The translations under genes were made by a program, and so were the position numbers. A stretch of DNA of 47,229 bases, taken from assembly GCA_023443515.1 (NCBI GenBank), contig JAEZUC010000113.1, positions 1 to 47,229 on the forward strand, in the 5' to 3' direction. Under the pieces are notes generated by a model. The model saw nothing but the letters and a program-made list of their open reading frames with translations, was not told where the DNA came from and ran no database searches. This document shows positions 44,572-47,229 of this stretch, in pieces (position 1 is the first letter of the stretch; each line of letters opens with the position of its first letter). This stretch comes from Bacillota bacterium (GTDB lineage: Bacteria > Bacillota > Clostridia > Acetivibrionales > DSM-1351).

Positions 44572-44685
44572 ATGAAGGACATCAAAAAACTCGAAATGGA
44601 TTTAAATGAAGTTGAATTCAATTTCAATGTTGAAGACCTGGAGGATGTAGTAACACCAGGAAGCGGTTTTGGTTGTGACTGCTAA
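44572..44685 (+). CDS. RiPP precursor peptide 3 (core PGSGFGCDC)
   Basis: A 37-residue peptide, MKDIKKLEMDLNEVEFN, then FNVEDLEDVVTPGSGFGCDC, ending directly at the second Cys. The ATG at 44572 follows GAAAGGGGGATAAG; in-frame codons upstream to 44497 run through the previous peptide gene's end and lack a ribosome site. It is the last copy of the tandem trio and the last intact gene of the operon. Confidence 0.82.
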   Translation: MKDIKKLEMDLNEVEFNFNVEDLEDVVTPGSGFGCDC

Positions 44686-44769
44686 TTTCTAGTATATTAA
44701 GGTAGTCCTTATAAATGCAATTTTTAATATATCATCGGAGTGGACTAAAATGAGGTATAGAAAATTAAT

Positions 44770-44880
44770 TTGGAAACTAATAGATTAATTTTACGTCCAT
44801 GGGAAGAAGAGGATGCTGAAGAATTATACAAATTTGCAAAAGGCCAAAGAGTAGGGCCAAAACCTATGAGGTTGTACTAA
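44770..44880 (+). pseudogene. N-terminal remnant of a RimJ/RimL-type GNAT acetyltransferase
   Basis: From a TTG at 44770 the frame reads LETNRLILRPWEEEDAEELY, then KFAKGQRVGPKP, and stops at 44880. This is the classic start of GNAT N-acetyltransferases, which are normally about 180 residues, so only 36 remain. The region 44686-45005 otherwise holds no intact gene; the next hundred bases stay partly coding-like in another frame, which fits decay by frameshift and deletion. Confidence 0.7.
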
Positions 44881-44953
44881 AAGATAATGAAGTAATGACA
44901 TATATGTTAAAAGCATTACAAAAGTGCAGTGGAAGGAACTTTGCTTGAAAAGG

Positions 44954-44982
44954 TAGAAATAATACAATATTTGGTATATAAT
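44954..44982 (+). promoter_or_regulatory. Putative promoter of the agr-like locus
   Basis: TAGAAA (44954-44959), 17 nt, TATAAT (44977-44982) lie 24 bases before the agrB start. The perfect -10 and spacing support it; the -35 is weak. Confidence 0.5.
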
Positions 44983-45005
44983 CCTTTAACAGGGGGGCGA
45001 ATTTA

Positions 45006-45629
45006 TTGAGATTTATAGATAAATGGTCATATTCTTGTGCAAAGGGTTTGGCAAATGTTCTAGAAGAGAATCACCAGAAAAAGGCAGAATATTATTTCGG
45101 CTTTCAAGTAGCTATCGGAAGTGTTGTAAAAACTGCTTTATTGGTAGCTGTTTCAGCGGTTTTAGGGGTGCTGATTCCTACCTTGATAATATCCATATCA
45201 TTTGCATTACTGCGAAAGGTAGCGGGAGGCTATCATATGGATACATATGGAAAATGCTTATTGGTGACGATAGGATTATTTGTTACCGCAGCACTTATTG
45301 CAAAGCATACATACAGGTATTGGAGTATTGCATGGATGGTAATCTTTATAGCCTTAACATTTACAATAGGGCTTTATGTATTGATCAGGTATGCACCAAG
45401 GGATACACCCAATAGATTAATTACAGACCCTGTGGAGATACGGAAATTTAAAGCCTTATCCATTGCTTATATCTCTGTATGGTTAGTAGTGGTTACAGTC
45501 TTGACTATGCTCGGTATGAAAATGTATGTTTTATTATTATGTTTTAGTGTTTTACAGGAAGTATTTGCAATAACACCCACAGGTCATAAATTTTTTGACA
45601 TGATAAAGTATGGGCTGGCAACTGAGTAG
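45006..45629 (+). CDS. agrB: AgrB-type autoinducer-peptide processing membrane protease
   Basis: The 207-residue integral membrane protein has the AgrB hallmark RKVAGGYHMDTYGKCLL, with catalytic His77 and Cys84 at the same positions as in the S. aureus enzyme, and further hydrophobic helices. AgrB trims the AgrD precursor and closes its thiolactone ring at the membrane. The start is TTG, with GGGGGG about eight bases ahead. A plausible promoter is directly upstream, so it can be expressed apart from the biosynthetic operon. Its substrate is probably the AgrD peptide at 46684. Confidence 0.93.
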   Translation: MRFIDKWSYSCAKGLANVLEENHQKKAEYYFGFQVAIGSVVKTALLVAVSAVLGVLIPTLIISISFALLRKVAGGYHMDTYGKCLLVTIGLFVTAALIAKHTYRYWSIAWMVIFIALTFTIGLYVLIRYAPRDTPNRLITDPVEIRKFKALSIAYISVWLVVVTVLTMLGMKMYVLLLCFSVLQEVFAITPTGHKFFDMIKYGLATE

Positions 45630-45845
45630 AATTACCAGTTGGCTGACGACCATTTCAAGAAATTTTGATGAAAAAGGCTGTTCAGGAAAAGCAAACCTTT
45701 TAAAAAACATAGACCGTGACTTGAGAAGTTGTCGAAAAACACAGCTTTTACAGAGTTGTTCGGTCTTTTTCTGAATGTATTTACTTTTTAAGAAATATGT
45801 CATAAAATACAAACAATAGATAAAATTGTAGGAGATGTCCTTTAT
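45630..45845 (+). other. 216-base gap in the agr locus with a terminator-like hairpin
   Basis: No gene was found here. AGACCG (45711-45716) and CGGTCT (45761-45766) could pair around a 44-nt loop and are followed by TTTTTC, a weak terminator or attenuator between agrB and the next gene. In many clostridia agrD lies directly behind agrB, but no AgrD-like peptide is readable here. Confidence 0.4.
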
Positions 45846-46655
45846 ATGGTAATGAATTTGTATATTCTGCTTTTAGTATCCTTACCGGAAGCATTTTTAA
45901 ATTTAATAATAGCCTTACTTATTACTGGAAGAAAAGAAAACTTGAAAATAAATAGTCAAAATATTTTTAAATTTGCTACGGCTATAATTTTAATGCTTAC
46001 CTCATCATGTATTATTCGGCCTGCTTCTCCGAATATTATAACAAGTCTTACCTTACATATTATTGCATATACAATAATATTTATAATTGTATATAGGATG
46101 ACACCTGTATATGCTTTGTTCGGAACATCATTTTTTTTATTGATAATTACTACAACAGACATATTATATATATCCTATGTAATTACATATATATTTAAAG
46201 GAATGGCAAACTTTCAAAACGAATATCATTGGTACGTACTTATTTCTTTACCCCAACGAATTATTCAGTTTATGGCGATAGTCTTTTTATGGAAGCATGA
46301 GGTCTTGTTAGCCACAAAGATTAATTATAGGTTCCACAAATTGTTTCTTGCATCCTTTTTACTGTTAACATTAGGAGAACAATTGCTATATTTTGTGTAC
46401 CTTGATCTTTGTGATAAGTTAACACTTATCTATCAGATAATGTTCTCTGTATCTATGTTTATAATAGTGTTGGTACTTAATATTTTGATGTTTAAATTAA
46501 TTCATATGGTAATAGGAAGCTTACTGCAAAAATCATATAAAATGTATACTGATTTGGAGGATGATGTCGGATTTGCTTTAGATGAAATACGTTCTCTACT
46601 ACTCAATAATCAGGTGGACGAGGCAGTTAAGCTCATAGATTATATTAATGAATAA
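45846..46655 (+). CDS. Kinase-less AgrC-like polytopic membrane protein
   Basis: The 269-residue protein has about six transmembrane helices (beginning LYILLLVSLPEAFLNLIIAL) followed by a short cytosolic helical tail, EDDVGFALDEIRSLLLNNQV then DEAVKLIDYINE. The layout resembles the sensor part and start of the dimerisation helix of AgrC-type quorum-sensing kinases. The phosphoacceptor His box and the entire ATPase domain are missing, and a stop follows. It may be a receptor without kinase activity, or a truncated agrC. The ATG at 45846 has GGAG about eleven bases ahead. agrD starts 28 bases after its stop. Confidence 0.6.
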   Translation: MVMNLYILLLVSLPEAFLNLIIALLITGRKENLKINSQNIFKFATAIILMLTSSCIIRPASPNIITSLTLHIIAYTIIFIIVYRMTPVYALFGTSFFLLIITTTDILYISYVITYIFKGMANFQNEYHWYVLISLPQRIIQFMAIVFLWKHEVLLATKINYRFHKLFLASFLLLTLGEQLLYFVYLDLCDKLTLIYQIMFSVSMFIIVLVLNILMFKLIHMVIGSLLQKSYKMYTDLEDDVGFALDEIRSLLLNNQVDEAVKLIDYINE

Positions 46656-46683
46656 GTATATAAGCAGAGGGGAGGGAAAAAAT

Positions 46684-46827
46684 ATGAAGGTAAGAATCAA
46701 ATTTTTGCTTGCACCTTTGTCAATAATAATTACGCAGCTTGCGTTATCAGGTGTTTGCTCGGCATGCAGTTCAACACTTTATCAGCCCAAAGCACCAAAG
46801 CATTTGACGGCACACAGAAAGCATTAA
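46684..46827 (+). CDS. agrD: AgrD-type cyclic autoinducer peptide precursor
   Basis: A 47-residue peptide: a basic start MKVRIKF, a hydrophobic amphipathic helix LLAPLSIIITQLALSG, then the ring region CSACSSTLYQPKAPKHL. The YQPKxP segment after the Cys-containing ring is the hallmark of clostridial AgrD-type cyclic lactone autoinducers; Cys28 or Cys25 would give the thiolactone. A GGGGAGGG site lies eight bases ahead. It is the likely substrate of the AgrB encoded upstream. No agrA is in the window. Confidence 0.85.
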   Translation: MKVRIKFLLAPLSIIITQLALSGVCSACSSTLYQPKAPKHLTAHRKH

Positions 46828-46895
46828 TTGGCATGACAGAAACACCGGGTTGGTGTACACAAGGAAAAATTGTGAACCTACCTAAAATGCCACGT

Positions 46896-46927
46896 AAAAT
46901 GCGGACAGCTCAATCTGTCCGCATTTT
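46896..46927. terminator. Bidirectional terminator after agrD
   Basis: A perfect 13-bp stem (46896-46908 and 46915-46927, arm AAAATGCGGACAG) with loop CTCAAT has A and T tracts at its two ends. It lies between agrD and the convergent partial gene at the window edge and can serve both. Confidence 0.85.
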
Positions 46928-47011
46928 GCTGTCTTTAAGGCAATTGAAGCTCTCAATCCCATCAATATAGCCCATCGGTTCTAAACATTTCTTCTGGGGC
47001 TCCAATAATTC

Positions 47012-47229
47012 TCACTTTCTATTAATATATTTATTATACATTTTTGACATTTTATTTTCATCTATTTGTAAACCGTATACTGAACCTTGTGTAATAGGTT
47101 CTCTGATTTCTTTTCCATCCAAAGTATATTTAATATAAGGCCTTATATAAAGAATATCATAATATTCTTGAAATTTTGGTGAAATACTTAGATCTATAAT
47201 ATCATTTTTACTTAATTCAATATCTTTTA
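47012..47229 (-). CDS. C-terminal 71 residues of an unidentified protein (start beyond window)
   Basis: The minus-strand frame is open from the window edge to TGA at 47012. The visible part is hydrophilic (SPKFQEYYDILYIRPYIKYT, then GKEIREPITQGSVYGLQIDE, ending YNKYINRK). It ends 84 bases from the shared terminator. I do not recognise the family. The open frame, the clean stop and the convergent terminator make it likely to be a real gene. Confidence 0.55.
   Translation of the reverse strand, partial: KDIELSKNDIIDLSISPKFQEYYDILYIRPYIKYTLDGKEIREPITQGSVYGLQIDENKMSKMYNKYINRK

Larger units (their letters stand above)
44215..44685 (+). repeat. Three tandem copies of a precursor-peptide gene unit
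   Basis: Three units of about 115 bases of gene plus 50-60 bases of spacer repeat with starts at 44233, 44406 and 44572 (periods 173 and 166). The spacers ahead of copies 2 and 3 share AAACGAAAGGGGGATAAGA, so the ribosome site was duplicated together with the gene. This is a recent gene amplification, not a CRISPR or satellite repeat. Confidence 0.85.

Noticed and set aside
44215..44685. Tandem repeats as a possible CRISPR or satellite array
   Set aside because: The period is about 170 bases with coding units, ribosome sites and codon-level variation. These are duplicated peptide genes.
44693..44731. AT-only hairpin after peptide 3 as the operon terminator
   Set aside because: The stem has only eight A-T pairs and a long loop, too weak to call. 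The operon end remains unplaced.
45023..45415. 130-residue frame overlapping agrB
   Set aside because: The +1-frame reading lacks AgrB motifs, while the other frame has the catalytic His/Cys motif.
45630..45845. A second agrD directly after agrB
   Set aside because: Short frames here (such as one starting MKKAVQEKQTF) lack the hydrophobic helix and the YQPK-type tail.
46755..46970. 71-residue open frame overlapping agrD
   Set aside because: It runs in another frame through agrD and through the terminator hairpin, and has no ribosome site. The AgrD motif in the other frame explains the region.

Overview
The window looks like a chromosomal segment of a low-GC, mesophilic, cellulolytic clostridium of the Ruminiclostridium type (cellulolyticum/papyrosolvens group). 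The supports are an AT-rich composition, a secreted esterase-like enzyme ending in a type I dockerin (a cellulosome part), a CBM9 carbohydrate-binding domain, YesM/YesN sugar two-component systems, an Agr peptide-signalling locus, and a ketose 3-epimerase that closely resembles, from memory, the known R. cellulolyticum D-psicose 3-epimerase. No rRNA, tRNA, CRISPR array or intact insertion sequence was seen. Several genes start at TTG or GTG behind strong Shine-Dalgarno sites.

Layout. (1) 1-5.2 kb: 3' end of a CBM9 protein, then a YesM-type sensor kinase, a YesN-type regulator and a BadF-type N-acetylglucosamine kinase. (2) 5.3-11.1 kb: a minus-strand protein resembling ferredoxin-dependent bilin reductases, divergent from two tandem geranylgeranyl-reductase-like flavoproteins, then minus-strand genes for a small membrane protein and a PQQ-type sugar dehydrogenase-like beta-propeller. 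(3) 11.1-25.9 kb: a sugar-catabolic locus. Two paralogous FAD oxidoreductases run on the minus strand, opposite a plus-strand operon of PocR-AraC regulator, YesM/YesN pair, ABC solute-binding lipoprotein, two permeases, ketose 3-epimerase, zinc dehydrogenase and PfkB kinase, closed by a clear terminator. (4) 26.0-27.7 kb: TetR regulator, palindromic sites and a dockerin-bearing SGNH hydrolase.

(5) 28.0-44.7 kb: the most interesting part, an apparently single operon of 18 genes that mixes three biosynthetic logics. It opens with RiPP genes (radical SAM/SPASM maturase, PqqD-like domain fused to an M50-like membrane protease, FtsX-type ABC exporter and its ATPase). It continues with a type II, reducing polyketide/fatty-acid set (BtrH-like acyltransferase, ACP, ketosynthase, FabZ dehydratase, chain-length-factor-like KS without catalytic residues, ketoreductase), then an A-T-C NRPS protein, a Sfp-type phosphopantetheinyl transferase, two hotdog thioesterases and a Cys-rich flavoprotein. 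It closes with three near-identical short peptides whose C-termini all read PGSGFGCxC. The simplest reading is a lipidated or polyene-acylated ribosomal peptide, or a peptide and a polyene lipopeptide co-made and co-exported.

(6) 44.7-47.2 kb: a GNAT acetyltransferase remnant, an Agr-type locus in unusual order (agrB, a kinase-less AgrC-like membrane protein, agrD), a bidirectional terminator, and the 3' end of an unidentified minus-strand gene.

All assignments come from reading motifs by eye. No database search or alignment was run.
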